Part shown: piece by piece, positions 23,380-36,318 of the stretch
Numbering within the stretch: the stretch's first letter is position 1
How the letters are laid out: each line of letters begins with the position of its first letter
Origin: Lethocerus indicus
Taxonomy: Eukaryota > Arthropoda > Insecta > Hemiptera > Belostomatidae
Direction of reading: 5' to 3'
DNA length: 64,000 nt
Assembly (NCBI GenBank): GCA_019843655.1
Contig: JACDQD010000006.1
Span: 6,998,034 to 7,062,033 of the forward strand
Translations under genes and position numbers: made by a program
The notes under the pieces: generated by a model
Databases searched by the model: none
What the model was told of the DNA's origin: nothing
What the model saw: only the letters and a program-made list of their open reading frames with translations

Positions 23380-23522
23380 TGAACCTAAGCCAAGTGGAAG
23401 GGCCACGAGGGACTCGTTGTTTTAGGCGGGGGCGTAGGCGTTTCGATTTCAAGTTAATCACCGGAGTGAGCCAGCGTCGGTCTCTCAGCTTTCGGTTTAA
23501 AATCGTTCTGAACCTAAGCCAA
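23380..23522. repeat. 115-bp segment between 14-bp direct repeats
   Basis: TGAACCTAAGCCAA occurs at 23380-23393 and 23509-23522. The 115 bases between are GC-richer than the surroundings (GGCGGGGGCGTAGGCG, CACCGGAGTGAGCCAGCGTCGG). The arrangement looks like a short insertion with a target-site duplication. It lies 130 bp from the end of copy A but shares no sequence with it that I can see. There is no poly-A end, and no other copy was noticed in the window. Confidence 0.5.
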
Positions 23523-26500
23523 TTTGGTCCCCCAGAGCACTAATATCCGTCCATTAGTCTTCCTCTGATTTTTAATTGGCGAGATCTGAAATTTATCCCT
23601 CTGTAATTAGTTCAGATTCCGAGGATGTTTGGAGCCCCATCAAAAGGAATAAGGTAATGAAGTTAGGACTGGGAACGGAAACCAAATTTCCGAAAGATGT
23701 TTTGAAATTATGAGATCTACCACCGCTTCGAAATAGATTAGGCGTTAGGGCTGGAAAATTCTTGAATTAGCTCGGCTTATTGAATTGCGAATGATACTGG
23801 GCAATTATTGAAGGATTGCACTTGAAATAATTTTATTGTTTATTACATAATTATTATAATTACATACCAAATTTTCACCCTAGAAATTAATGCACGGTAT
23901 ATCAGACATATTATATACGAACAGATGCGAGAAATATGAATAAAATCTGAATTAAATCGTTAGAGATAAATTGATATATACTGCTTGCTATTCTGCAAGA
24001 ACAATTGAGGATTTGTATTTTAACTGTTAAAGTAATCCAAATTAAATTCGTTAAAATTTAATTTTAATTTGAAGTTATAGAAGATATCGTTAAAAAGGAA
24101 AACATTGAATAGGATTGAAAATACCTAGGAGTCTAAAAAACTAAATGTGATATCTAAGTAGTCTACTATATTCAAGAGCAGTAACATAATAGAGAACCAC
24201 TTTTCTTAGAGGATAATATTAATGGTAAATAGGTTTTTTTCAATTACTCTGGGGAATTCTGGTAGAAGTACTAAAATAGATTACTTCATTACGCTTCTAA
24301 AATGAGTAATTTAAAATTCGTCGTGTTCAGGCAGGGACAAACGTTTTTCCTCTTTTTATAAAGGAACAAATCAGTTCGTAAATTGAACTACTCCATTTGT
24401 ACTTCACTCCTCTAAACTAAGTAAACAAAATGACGAACGATCGTTTCTCTCAGAACCTTTTATCGTGTATATTATTCTGCGTTTAAAAAATGTTTGTCTC
24501 TCATTTTATTCGATCAAATGAGAAGGTATTAAAAAAAATTACAGCTTTATCTGGAATATTTTTAAATTCGCTCCGTCTACTGGCTGGATGACTTGAAAAT
24601 GGGGTGGAGATGATTCATGACAATTATAATAATTTATTTATGGTAACTACCTCAATGTCATATTTCAATGTCTCTTGAGAAATATTGCATCTTTGATTCC
24701 AACAAAACTATGTTTTTGATTAGAACAAAATGAAACACGTCGATTATTACGAATTCTCCTTAAGAACAGTGATACAGATTTCGGTATTTAGAGGGCATTA
24801 AGCCTAATAGTTGTGGGGTGGAGGCGATCCAAAGCGACGCAGCAATAAGACACCCGTTGAACTAAGCTTCTAATGAAATGCCGTCGGAGCATGTGAGCTC
24901 GTTAGAGCCTGATTAAACACGATATCAGTGTCCCTACGTGACTAATTGTGCCGGGGTTTATCTCTGTTGAAATATGCATGACACGCTCGACTGACCAATT
25001 TGCCGGGCAATAACCTTGTAATACCTCCCCCCGCCATCCTAATAACAACCTCTACAGTGATAAATAGGACCCGCAGACCGATATTAATATTTGCCACTCA
25101 AGCCTTATATTTGAGATCGCGAATCTGAGATGCCAGCAACTTCTTTTTCCGATTCGGGAATGTTAAAGAAATACTTGGTCCTTGATACCTCAGTGATAGA
25201 GGAGGAGATTTAATTTTATGTCAATAATTTCAGTAATTTTCATTCATCGTTATGTTCGTCATTTCCGTACATTTATAATTAATATCAGTGTATCACAGAT
25301 GATGAGTGCTGGGTTGGAATTTTGGAGGGCATGGGATGAACAACCCATTTAATTCTATCAAGACGACGTTATGTTATTTTAATTACAGTAACAAGGTTAA
25401 TAAATAAAGTAGTTCATTTTTTCCGACATAAACTCACCGTGACACTCCTATTTAGTTGGCCCATCTAATATATAAGCTCTTGTCGAATATATCACCACAT
25501 ACATGTTGGTCCCTAACAAAAGTTAAATACTATTCGTATCATCTTTGCACATCACAAACATGATTTAGCCATGCTCTAGTATTGGACCGATCGAATTGAA
25601 TTTGCGTCGATAAAACACAGACTGTGGGATTAAATTGGTAAGAGGAACGTTTTTACTTGTTTATAACTACCCCGTTTTTTTAAATACTTTCCCCGTTCGA
25701 GTATGTTTTTAAATCACAGAGTGTATCTAAGGTATAAATCGGAGGGAGCTCATTTACCGTAATTTTATTTAAAGTCGTCGGGCATAGTTCGACCGGTCGA
25801 CAATAATTGGCGGAACGAGGTCAAAACTGGCGCTTCCCTTTCATCAGCCCCCCCACAGCTCTCACACAAGCGCGTCCCCTACGTGTTTACGGGCCGCTGG
25901 GTCCGGGTAAACAAATAAGTTGTATTTCCCGCCCCCCCCCCACCCCTGGGCTTTATCGAGGCTGGCTGGGAGCCAGGGGACTTAGTCCGCATCCACCCCC
26001 GAAAGGGCGCGGTCTTTCGGGCCGATTAGGAACAGGAAGCGGGCCCGCGCTCCGCTAAGTATCCCGGTAATGGACTCCGAGACGTGCCGAGCGCGTTGTC
26101 CGACGCGATTGTCGTAGAAAACAATCAAGTGGTACCGAAGGAAAGCCATACGTCGTACTGAAAGATAAAGTTCAACGCCTCCTAAAGGACATGCAGCAGC
26201 GTCTACAAAAATGTATCTAACGAAATTAGTAAAATAAATAATTCTTCAACCTTTAAAATTATTATAGAAAATTCGGTTGTTTGTATTTCTAAAAAAAAAG
26301 TAGGGGACCTTATACAGGCCTCGTATGCTACTAGCAGGTTAACCTGTGCCAATATTGTACGAGCATTTAAAATTTACACTTTATGCACGATACGAGTTAA
26401 TGCACGCCAGACCGGGAAATACAATGGCGACAAAGGGGCGGTACAGCAGCCGGTATCGCTCTATCGGGGGCTTTATCGGCTGTGAATGGCCACGGACTGA

Positions 26501-29500
26501 GGCTACGACAATGCCGTTCGGGGCCTCCGTCCTTTCCGCGTTTCCATCCCCCAACTCGAATACTATCGGCCAAATTCTGATGCCGGGCCCGAATTAGATA
26601 CCACTGTGTATCTTCGACTGGGACAACTGGCGATAAGCGCGGCCTGCAGTAAACAAATATGCGGGGAAAAAATTGGTCCTTTGTCCTTGCCGAGTTGTCA
26701 CGTTTGAAACTTCCGCCCGCTATCTCTGACAGCGTCCCTTACAGCGAACTGTTTCACTGTTTTGAGAAATTCACTACGACATACTCTTGTGTAAAAAATT
26801 GTCCGGGTTCTGTACAAGCTGAGAAGGTTGTATCTGTCGCGGATTTCCCGGTACGTTAGATCCGATTCCGGGCCCACACATTTTCCACAACGTTCAAATG
26901 ACACGTTGACACTTCCAGGTTTCAAGGCGATGGAAATATTTATCTGACGGTTCCTTATTATTATTACTCAAATCAACAAGGTTATTTAAATAGTCAAGTA
27001 ATATAGATAACAATTATTGAAATAAATAAATTCAAACCTTCTCAACGATTATAAGAACTTACATTATTTTTTAATCTTAATTTAAATCCGTTTTTTCTAT
27101 TTATATTACAAAACTGAAAAGTATTCCTTTATAAATCTCGATTTTATCAATAAAAATTCTGAACATTTGTAAACGCTAGGCTGACGAATATTTTAATTAA
27201 AATATTTCGCTTTCTCGGACCAATTTAAAATTATACCGTTTGGTCTCGCCGACGGATCATGGTAGATCGAACTTCGTTTACACTCAAAAGTATATTTCCA
27301 CGTTCACAAAGGAGCCTTAAAAATTTTCTATTAGAATAATTTAGAAAAAAAAGAAAGAGGTGAAATCCCCCGCCACCGCAACGGTCTTTATTAAACTGGA
27401 AAAAAAACGGAAAAGTGGGCGAACGATTCGCCGAAAATTCGATTCGCGATCCCTTTGAAACAACCGAGACATTTTATTCGGGATCGGGGAGGCGCTCGCC
27501 GCGAGGAGGTTGAGAGAACCCTTATCGGAATACTATTTGCCACAGTTAATATTTCTTTTTCCTTTTGGTTTCGCTGCCAATGATTAAATTCCCACTCCCG
27601 GTTATGGAAGAATAAAAAATAAAGGGGGGAAATCAGAAATGAGTCCAATGCGGAGAAAGGTTCTTTAAGAGAAGAGACCGATGATTTTTCAAAATTTGCA
27701 ACAAAAATGTGCAATAAAACTCATGGCAAGAGAGAAAAACCGTCGTATAATATGGAACAGTTAACTTCTAATCTAATTTATTATGTGATGAATATATGTT
27801 ATGAATATCGGCAAGACACGATCAGCTGCTTATAATTTCTAAATGTGCACGGTGTGTAAGTAGACGACGACGTATGAATCTTAAAGTGTTACCTAGATAT
27901 TTCGAAATTGTATAACTGATTCCTTCTTAATAGATTTTAAACGACGCATGATGCATGAGTAGCTTGTCCAAACGGGCGCTAACCGAACGAGGTTGTGCGT
28001 TAATTAAATTCGTCCGTTGTAGGCGGCAAGCTTTGGCGAGCCTTTTTTCAATATAATTAACGGGGAAAATGAAGAATATTCCTTCAATTAATAACACATA
28101 AATATTTTGTTATAAACAATATGCAGTTATGAAAATGGTACGGAGGTTTCGGCAACAGTTAACGCACTTATGAGATCAATCACTGGCCGGAATCATTTTC
28201 CTCCAAATGTATTACGTTGAACAATACAAGCATTATTTCAGTCTTCTGTCTTCCTCGTTAAATAAATCATATTTTTTCTAGGCTAATCAAACAGCAGACA
28301 GTAATATAACGTGCAATAAAAACTGGGAAGTGAAAACGTTAAACGCCCCCGTCTTAATTTACGCCGAGGGTATTTTTTCTGTTTGTGTAGCTGTTGGGCG
28401 TAGCATGCAAATTTTGTGCCGACGGCGGACAATTGTCGGCCGTTTATTGCCCTGGACTAGATTTTATTGGGGCTTCCACTCTCAGGATTTAGCCTAATCT
28501 TAAACGAAGGCAACTGTCCAGGACCGGCGAGGGTCACCACCGAGCCAGTAATATATTTTGCTGAGTCGATCCCCAGTAATTTGTACCCTGGATATTACTT
28601 ATACTAATAATCCTTGTTTTCTTTCTTTGAACTTTGATTTTACTAGTTTTTATAAATGTGAAAATCGATATTTTAGCTCGGTATTGTGATGGATTTTAAT
28701 AACCTATATCACCGATACACCGAATACACATTATATAGGAATGTCTCTTAGAAATACACACTTCACATTTCCCTCACTGTTGTTTCGATTTACGATTCTG
28801 TTTGTTGTAAGAGCAATATCCAGAGCGTCCCCGTATTTTGTGAGTCCAATCCCTCCCTCTCACTTTCGATTCTATTCCGGCCCCCGTAATACTCTACCAA
28901 TTTTTTCTGAAAGGCCCGGCAAGACTTAATGCTCTGTCGAGTTTTTGGCCCGAAAATGTGTTGAGTGACCGCAATGAAAAAATTATTTCTGTTCATATTG
29001 GCAAATACCGCCCCTTTTCTAATTCACTCATAAACCATATATCTGTCGAGTCTATAAAGCAATTCCACCGTCCTGAATTCTATTAAGAGAGATATAATGT
29101 GTGAAAATTCAATTGGGCCGCATAACTGCCAAAAATGACGGATTAGAACGGAATATTTCGAATTAATTTCCATACTTAACCATACGCGGGGGGTAATATT
29201 CCAAATTAATAATATAGGTACGCCACCCGTCAACGGGTAACCGGTCCGATTAATAATCAAAATGTATGACGTTTGAAAAGGGCCCGTGAATGCTAATTAA
29301 AATTCATTGGCGGGTCCGTCGTTTATTTGAATAATAAACCATTTGCTTTCACGGCCTGAATTTATTATTGGTTTATCGAAGTATTTATAATTCGGATTAT
29401 CATTTATAGCTATCAATGTCCAACTGACTTAATTAATAGTCGGCAAAAAGGAGTTTCGCCATGTCAGACTACTGCAGGTGTTGCGTAAATTATTGGAAAC

Positions 29501-32097
29501 GTAGAATGAATTTGCGAACTAGTCAGATGAAGGTGCTTATCGTATATTATATTACAATTATTACGGAATACAATTCTTTCACTGAATGTTCACATTTCAA
29601 TATCCTGTATCACTTTGATACGAAATCATATAAATTAAATGGAAATCAGGATTTGGTATAAAGTGAAAAAAACAGAGCACTAAAAGATCTAAAGGCAGTA
29701 AACTAGGGGGGTCTGAGAATATGGCCGGATGCCAGAAACTATCTGGAACCGCTCGGTGCTAAAAGCTCAAGGGAGGCATTTGTTAATTCAATAAATAACA
29801 AATTCAGTAGTTATAAATAGCACGCGTAAAGAAAACAAAAGGGAGGTTCTGCGCATTTATTGTTTTTCCGTATTAATTTATTCTTTCAGACAAATAGGTT
29901 TCGAGAAATTGGTTAACATACAGGAGTTCTTTATTTTTATAGTGTTGGGCTGGATCATTATCATGTCGTCGATGCAATAAAACCCAGTTGAACGGTTAAA
30001 GTATAATTTAAATTTGAACATCTTTGGAGAGCAGCATATAAGTGAGCTTAAAACAATTTGGAACTATCTATATGCAACCGGGGTACTCTTACACGGGTCT
30101 ACAGGGAATTTTGTACGCCCTCGCGTCCACTAGTCTATTTCGATTTAGTTTCGCTTCGAACAACGCTTTTTTCCATTCCCTAGTCTACCGTTCGTTATCT
30201 TGTCGGCTGGAATATACTTGCTCTAAGGTTTTATCGCGAAAGAAATGGACGAGGGAAAAAGGAAGATGGTGAGAAGATTGATATCCCGAAGAATAAAAGG
30301 GGCTCGCTGGGAATTGATTATTGAAGAAAGGGGTTCCTACAAGGATTTCACTTAGATGGATTACTGTGAAAACCTAAGGAGAACAATTCTAACGGCGCTT
30401 TAGATAACTTTCTTCAGGTTATTGAGTTATTCAGTTGTTTTTAAATATACACGGTTGTGTTTTTTTAAAACAATATCATTAAAACATAACTTCTGAACCC
30501 TAGAACAGAACATCAACATCTCTGCTGTAATAATTTATGCAAAGTACTTTTATTTAAAACTTTTTTATTAGTGAATTTGGCGTTCCGACAATTTTTCTCA
30601 TAATCAAGAGTGTCGCCTGACGTCGAAAAGAATAAGCACGACTGCCTTAGACCCTCAATATTTGTTCTAATTCAGTGTTCCCTTCAAGAAAAATACTGCC
30701 GCTCTCAAAGTGGCCCTTATACCCAATAAAACGGGAGTAGGTTTTGAGAATAGAATCTAAACAGTTAGATTCGCTTCATGTGTCTAGGGCGAGGACACAG
30801 TATTGATACCTGATCAAGGTTAAATTGTTTCATTTTGAATTTAAGATTATAAATTAATTTTAGAAACGATATACATTTACTGTGTTACTTTACATTTAAT
30901 AACGTCGGGTAAGAGAAAATATACTTCCCTTACATTAGCTCCGAAATGACTAGAGAATGCTTTTTTTAAAGAAAGAGGTAATGAACCGCCAATCCATTCC
31001 TGGAAGTTCCGCCGGATTAAAAGTCCATGCAAAAGGCGCGAAGAGGCGAAAAAGGAGTTATTAATATTCATTAGCCTTACCGGATTAACAAAGTGTATTT
31101 GATTCTTTTTTTTGTCTTCCCTAATCAACTCTGTTTTGTCCAATTCGGCGACTTTCTTTACGGGTGACGGAAGGAGATTAATTCGCCCGATGATTTCTTT
31201 TACTTTCCCCGTTCGGAATTAAAATAAATTGCAATAAATAAAAATTGCACATAGCGAGGATAATACGGAAGAAATAACTTGATCCGGACTTCAACTTGCT
31301 CATGAACTATCTCGCGTTGACTAACCATCTCAAGTCCTGTTTTCATAACAACCCAGTATAATTCTTCATAAACATTTCTTGTTACTTATTCGATTCGTAA
31401 AATATTTGGTCACCATTCATATATTGTCAGTCGAAAGGTATCTATTATTCGCAGGGATACTGTAATGGATCTTACAGAAGCATGACTTCCCGGCTTTTGG
31501 ATAGTATTTAGTTATTATTCCATTAATAACGTCGTGTAAGTACTTGGGCATGAGGAAGCATACTTTTAGCACTAATAGGAGGTTAACAGTCATACTATCG
31601 GCAGTAGAGTCCACAGAAAGGTACTTCAAGTTCGTATATAGCACTCTATAGACCTCTGTCCCTATAGAACAAGCGTCGTTTGTAAGAAATAAGGCCTATA
31701 GGCTTAAGGTGATCGAAGCTTTTACAAGATTAATTTCCTACCTCCTGCCTTTTCCAACGGCAAGGAACTCATTTTCTCACGAGAAAAGGGTCCTGCCCCA
31801 ACTCAAATTGGAAATTAGTTTCCGACTGATGTTTTTGATTGAGCTTCTGCTCCTCGCTCCTCTGTTCAGCCTTCTGTTTACGCTCAATTAACGTCGGAGC
31901 TCACAGACAGAGCGATATAAAGCAGATCTGCTCAGGCCGCGCCTGAACGAACGATCGGAGCACGCTGAATCACATTCTTCACGCCCTAAACAAATGACTA
32001 ACCTTATTATAAAATATTAATCTAAACAATGTTCGCTAACGCCGCATAAGTCTTTCGAATGTACCCTACGCTGTACTTATAAAACAGGTCAGATAAA
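23523..32097. other. Non-coding spacer with patches at 25.8-26.1 and 26.4-26.9 kb
   Basis: AT-rich spacer is interrupted by GC-rich patches at 25790-26100 and 26380-26900, and a smaller one near 27360-27530. Frames of up to 107 codons show no domain. Bases 27720-32090 contain no repeat or gene I can recognise. Confidence 0.5.
25931..25946 (-). other. C-rich run (G-rich on minus strand)
   Basis: A run of ten C bases followed by ACCCC lies in a GC-rich patch. The minus strand is prone to quadruplex or slippage. Confidence 0.5.
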
Positions 32098-32111
32098 ACA
32101 CTATGCAAATC
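32098..32111. repeat. Direct repeat flanking copy B, left
   Basis: ACACTATGCAAATC occurs here and again at 32317-32330 on the other side of copy B. The first two bases of the second occurrence may belong to the element, since CCTAC is part of its conserved end, so the duplication is 12 to 14 bp. It looks like a target-site duplication of a length typical of LINE-driven retroposition. The repeat contains a perfect POU octamer, ATGCAAAT, so insertion would also have duplicated that motif. Confidence 0.7.
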
Positions 32112-32318
32112 GTTTAATATACCTGTTTTGTGGTCCTTGTCAGTTTGTCAGTTGACAAACTCTACAGTACAAGTGAAAGTGACAGTGCAGTGAGGACGCC
32201 CAAAAAACATCCAAAGTGCCAACAGTGACTAACACCGCTACTGAAGATGGCGAGCAGCCGAAACCGGTCGAGCAAAAGACCAAACCAGCGAGAGGAGACA
32301 AAAACATCACGAACCTAC
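32112..32318 (-). mobile_element. Array-less copy B of the dispersed repeat
   Basis: Read on the minus strand, this segment starts GTAGGTTCGTG. It runs through the leader shared with copies A and C (GTCTCCTCTCGCTGG, TCTTTTGCT, GACCGGTTTCGGCTGCTCGC, CACTTGTACTGT) and ends GACCACAAAACAGG, without any 70-bp units. The final 14 bases are the reverse complement of the opening 14 bases of copy A, so here that end is inverted relative to the leader. A perfect 9-bp stem with a 2-base loop (32142-32161) sits next to that end. It is flanked by 14-bp direct repeats. Confidence 0.8.
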
Positions 32319-32330
32319 ACTATGCAAATC
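32317..32330. repeat. Direct repeat flanking copy B, right
   Basis: This is the second ACACTATGCAAATC, identical to 32098-32111. After both occurrences a similar T- and A-rich stretch follows (GTTTAATA and CTTTATTTAATA), so the original duplication may have been somewhat longer. Confidence 0.7.
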
Positions 32331-33697
32331 CTTTATTTAATAATTAAAAATCATCCTAAAAATTATGTACGAATATCATGACTGTAAATGAACAACAAAT
32401 GCAATCAAAATTTAACTTACTGAAAACTCGAACAGTGATCTATTTGTATACAATTAGTATATGAAATATCAATCGGGAAATAATGTTTCGTTACTATCTG
32501 AATAAAAACAAAACTTTTTATTACAAACGTACCTGGAAAACAGACAGGGAAATAGAGTTTAATTAAAGTATGAAATGTCGTTTTTCCAGGCTACAAAAAT
32601 ATAATTTCCCCAGGGTAAGACAATACCTATACCTGTACCCTTTTGTAATCTATTTTATAAGGTTTCATGTCGCCTCGTAAAACTAGATCTTACTAACTTC
32701 GCTCACTTTATTGCGGCGATTTATTAGGCAACACCAATTTAATAGCTGCGCGAATTCCCCGCAATATATTTTCTACGAAATCACTATCTTCTACAAGAAG
32801 GAAAGAGAGGCCAAGAGGGGCGGTTCAGACTTATCATTGTTCCAAAATAAATTTCATCTCCTTTTTGATAAACTGAGTCGAATGCATTAATTAGCGATTT
32901 AGTCTGAGAAGTAATTTCCTGTGAAATTACAAGCGGAATGCTATTTTTCTGTCGTTCGGAACAGTGTCTTAATATAATAAATGTATGCTACATATTGTGA
33001 TTAGATGCCCGTTAATTTTTTTAAATTGATGCTAAACCTATTTAAATTAATTAAATATTTTTTAGGGCAATAGTCTTATATATTCACATAATCTAACCAA
33101 ATCTGAAACCCAGAAACACTGAGAAGCTCATCGCTTGATGGCGCATCTTGGTAAATGTCAAAGAAATGCTGCGCGAGACATAATTTCAGTCGGATAAATA
33201 TGGGAGACATGAAAAACAGTTGATCCTTCATATTAATCTGGACTGATTTAGAAACTAGAAAGAGGGTTTCGAAAAAAGACTACGGATAATTAATGACGCC
33301 GGCAGACACTGCAAATAGTGGAATGGACATAGAGATTACTTTTCCTTAGCAACTAGCAGTATAGTTATAAAAAAGTTTCAGACCCTAAATTAAATGAGAA
33401 TGGGAACAGTTTTTATACCACTGTAAAGGTCTTTGTCGGACAGGAGTCTGAAATCATTTTATAGTAACGAAATGCTTTTTGTATAATGCGTAAGTGTCTA
33501 GTATATGAAATGTACGTTTTCTATTCATAAACCATCATTTCATGCTGACAATGTTTAAAAAATTGAATTATCTCATACAAACAGTACTAGTATAACGTGA
33601 TGCATGAATAGAAAAAGAACAGAAAATAAATAATATTCAGATAACTTATAATTTACTGTAATTTAAATGCGTTAAATAATTGTACTTGTTTTGAAAA

Positions 33698-33701
<4 letters not shown>

Positions 33702-33752
<51 letters not shown>
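33702..33752. repeat. (AT)n microsatellite
   Basis: An uninterrupted 51-base AT dinucleotide run, the longest pure microsatellite in the window. Likely to be length-polymorphic. Confidence 0.98.
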
Positions 33753-33754
<2 letters not shown>

Positions 33755-34080
33755 CTTCACAAAGAAAAGAAATCGTTCGCAAGTTATAATAAACATTAGT
33801 CTGGTTTTTGGTCGGTTAATAGGTGTTTTTTGGCCTCGGCTTCTGCTATTGTGGTCCAAACAAGAGCTGTCCACTAAATTCGTGGTTCCTGAACCGACCG
33901 CCCTCGGCTTGGTTTTGCAACCCCAACAACAAGGTTCAGTGATTCTAAATCCCCAATAAAAAATCGACATCCGTCCGCACTTTCAATACGCAAGAGAATT
34001 TCTAATGTTGGCCATGGCACTGCGTTGCTATCATATTAATTTTAGATTGTTTCCGCGGGTGTCCTTCCCGAAAAATAATT

Positions 34081-34145
34081 ATAATATTATATTATATTAT
34101 AATATTATTAAGAATATAATTAATAATATTATTATAATATTATTT
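34081..34145. repeat. AT-only low-complexity tract with palindrome
   Basis: The tract is almost pure A and T, built of ATT and TAA steps. It contains a 12-bp perfect inverted repeat, ATAATATTATTA (34099-34110) with TAATAATATTAT (34121-34132), around a 10-base loop. It was probably generated by slippage and is likely to be unstable. Confidence 0.7.
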
Positions 34146-34954
34146 AGAAAATTAATAATAGTACGTTTTTACAATTTTTTATTATGGGAATTCGTTCACT
34201 CTTGCTGTACACTTTTTACCACCAGTAATTTAATAATGCATTTACGCATAATAATATTCCAATCCGATAATAATATTGCATTAATAGTAGTGTAAAGAAG
34301 ACGCTCTGCAAACCCTCTCTAAACCCCCACAGGAGGAGAATGAAAAATATATTTTTCTTTCGATGCTACTGAGAATTATTATTTATACTCGCATAGACAT
34401 TCATTGACACTATCCTTTTATACTGTCATATCAAATATTTATTACTGTTGTGCAATTATTATAATTTTCAGTAATAATGGGTCCACCAGTACATGTCTAT
34501 GTCATATTAGTTCCGTTGTACATTTCTTTTCGAAACTAAGGTATTTCCGACATTAAAGGATTCGGCTAGGTTAGAGGGAACCCGAATAACCGGTACGAGC
34601 AAGTGTTCCTCCGTGTGATGAAACTAAATCCTGCTTAGCATTGGGGAGCGTTACAGTTGTACTACTCCCCGTCCCATTCCCGGGGCTTCATGCATATGCA
34701 TTAGTTTTTAATGAACCATCTCCGCGATGTGCGTCACACAAAACATTACCATCATGAGCATACACCCATAAATTAAACGGATGACTAAGTTTTACGATTT
34801 TTTCCCCTCCCCCCCAAATACGTACACTCAAAACTCGATATGACCGCACGTTAACCATTTTCCTCGCATTCATTACAAAATATAGTTTTCTTATATAATA
34901 GAAGCGTTACATATTTACTTGGTTTTATAATTTTAACACGCGAACACATATCTG

Positions 34955-34972
34955 TAATAATAATAATAATAA
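34955..34972. repeat. (TAA)6 microsatellite
   Basis: Six TAA units in AT-rich spacer. Confidence 0.9.
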
Positions 34973-36292
34973 AAATTACGTGTTCTTCTACAGTCAATCT
35001 AGGTTTTACTAAGGGTACTTCTGTCCTCTGTCTCATGGTTCTACAATTTTACCAATTTTACGACAATATCAATCTAGACATTTGGTTCTAATCGGTTCTG
35101 AAGTTGAGAGACTTTGAGAAAGAAAGAGAGATCTCGAGAGAAATTTCGATCTGTTTATTGCAAGAAGCCATAAATTGTTTGAGGAAAATCAAATACCGTA
35201 TGAGTCGATTTTTGTCCAGGGATCGGGCCTTTAAAATATAGCGGTCTAATTATTTTCAAATGGGCCTCCAGAAAGGACATTTGTCATTTCTGCAAATGGC
35301 GGTTCGGAACACGCTCTTCGGACGAGGCCACACGTTAAACTCTCGTTCCATTGTCTCGAACAAAAGACCCGAACAAAGGGAGGTTCCCGACCAATGTTAT
35401 TCATCCGCCTTTTATTTTGTCGACCCCTCGGCGATTATTATTTTCAATTCCGTACGCCGGAAGCCGCTCCAGTTTTCAAAACTACCGGCGTTCAGTTTCC
35501 GCCAATTCCTGCCTCAAACTGCGAAAAAATTAAGCCAAACAGAACGTGTGCTAAACTTGTAATTGATGGTACAATATTATTTCTAGACATCTTAAAGCAC
35601 TGGGTTCTGGTTTGACAATAGGAGTGGAGCAGATATTGCAATTATTTTTTCAGTCTTAGCTCAGGATAAAAACAAGAAGGTTCTTGAATATTTAATTAGT
35701 GGAGGACTGAACTTGAGAAATTGGAACTGACTTTTTATTTTTATATTATTTTCTTTCTTAATTCTTTTATTTCCATATTTTTATATATTTATGTACACTT
35801 AAGCAATAATAAAGACAGTAAATAACTATCAATGATTTTAACTTTTATATCCAATATGGTTTATATGATAGAGCCCACTAGAATGAGTTGAATGTTTTCT
35901 TCGAATAAAGAAAATTTACCCAAATGAGCTGATATAAATTTTCCTAATCAATTTAATTCGAAAAAATATACAGTATCCTCCCTTATTGATAGTTCTGATA
36001 ATAATTCCCGTTTATTACCGTCGTATCAATCAACGGTGGAATCGGTATCTCGAGGGAAAATTATAAATTAAACTGAGGTTTTCTTGTACGGGGAATTGGG
36101 ATGGAAAGCCGAGTAATTGCACTTGTAACACGTAATGCCTTCTTCGTGACTCGTCAACTTCCCCTGTCAATTAAACCTGGGCCCAACTATATGTCTGCTC
36201 CTAGGAAAGTTCGAAATAGGACTCTGTGCAAACTCTAATTTGTTCCGAATCTTAATTGGGAAGCCAAGAACTGTTAATGAACGGTCTTACGG

Positions 36293-36318
36293 TAGACCGG
36301 TTGCGGCTTCTCGCCATC
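36293..36318 (+). repeat. Fragment related to the repeat leader
   Basis: Twenty-four of 26 bases agree with the leader of copy A at 22451-22476 (TAGACCGGTT, CGGCT, CTCGCCATC). Similarity fades quickly on both sides, with only a loose GTTGTACTG further right. It could be a decayed fourth copy or a short preserved piece. Confidence 0.5.

Noticed and set aside
21087..29125. Shared 16-mer AATTCAATTGGGCCGC near 21087 and 29110 as a repeat family
   Set aside because: Similarity stops at the 16-mer on both sides, so there is no evidence of a larger dispersed element.
35260..35615. Three overlapping plus-strand frames as a coding exon
   Set aside because: The three frames are open together only because stops are sparse here. 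None exceeds 100 codons or shows a motif.
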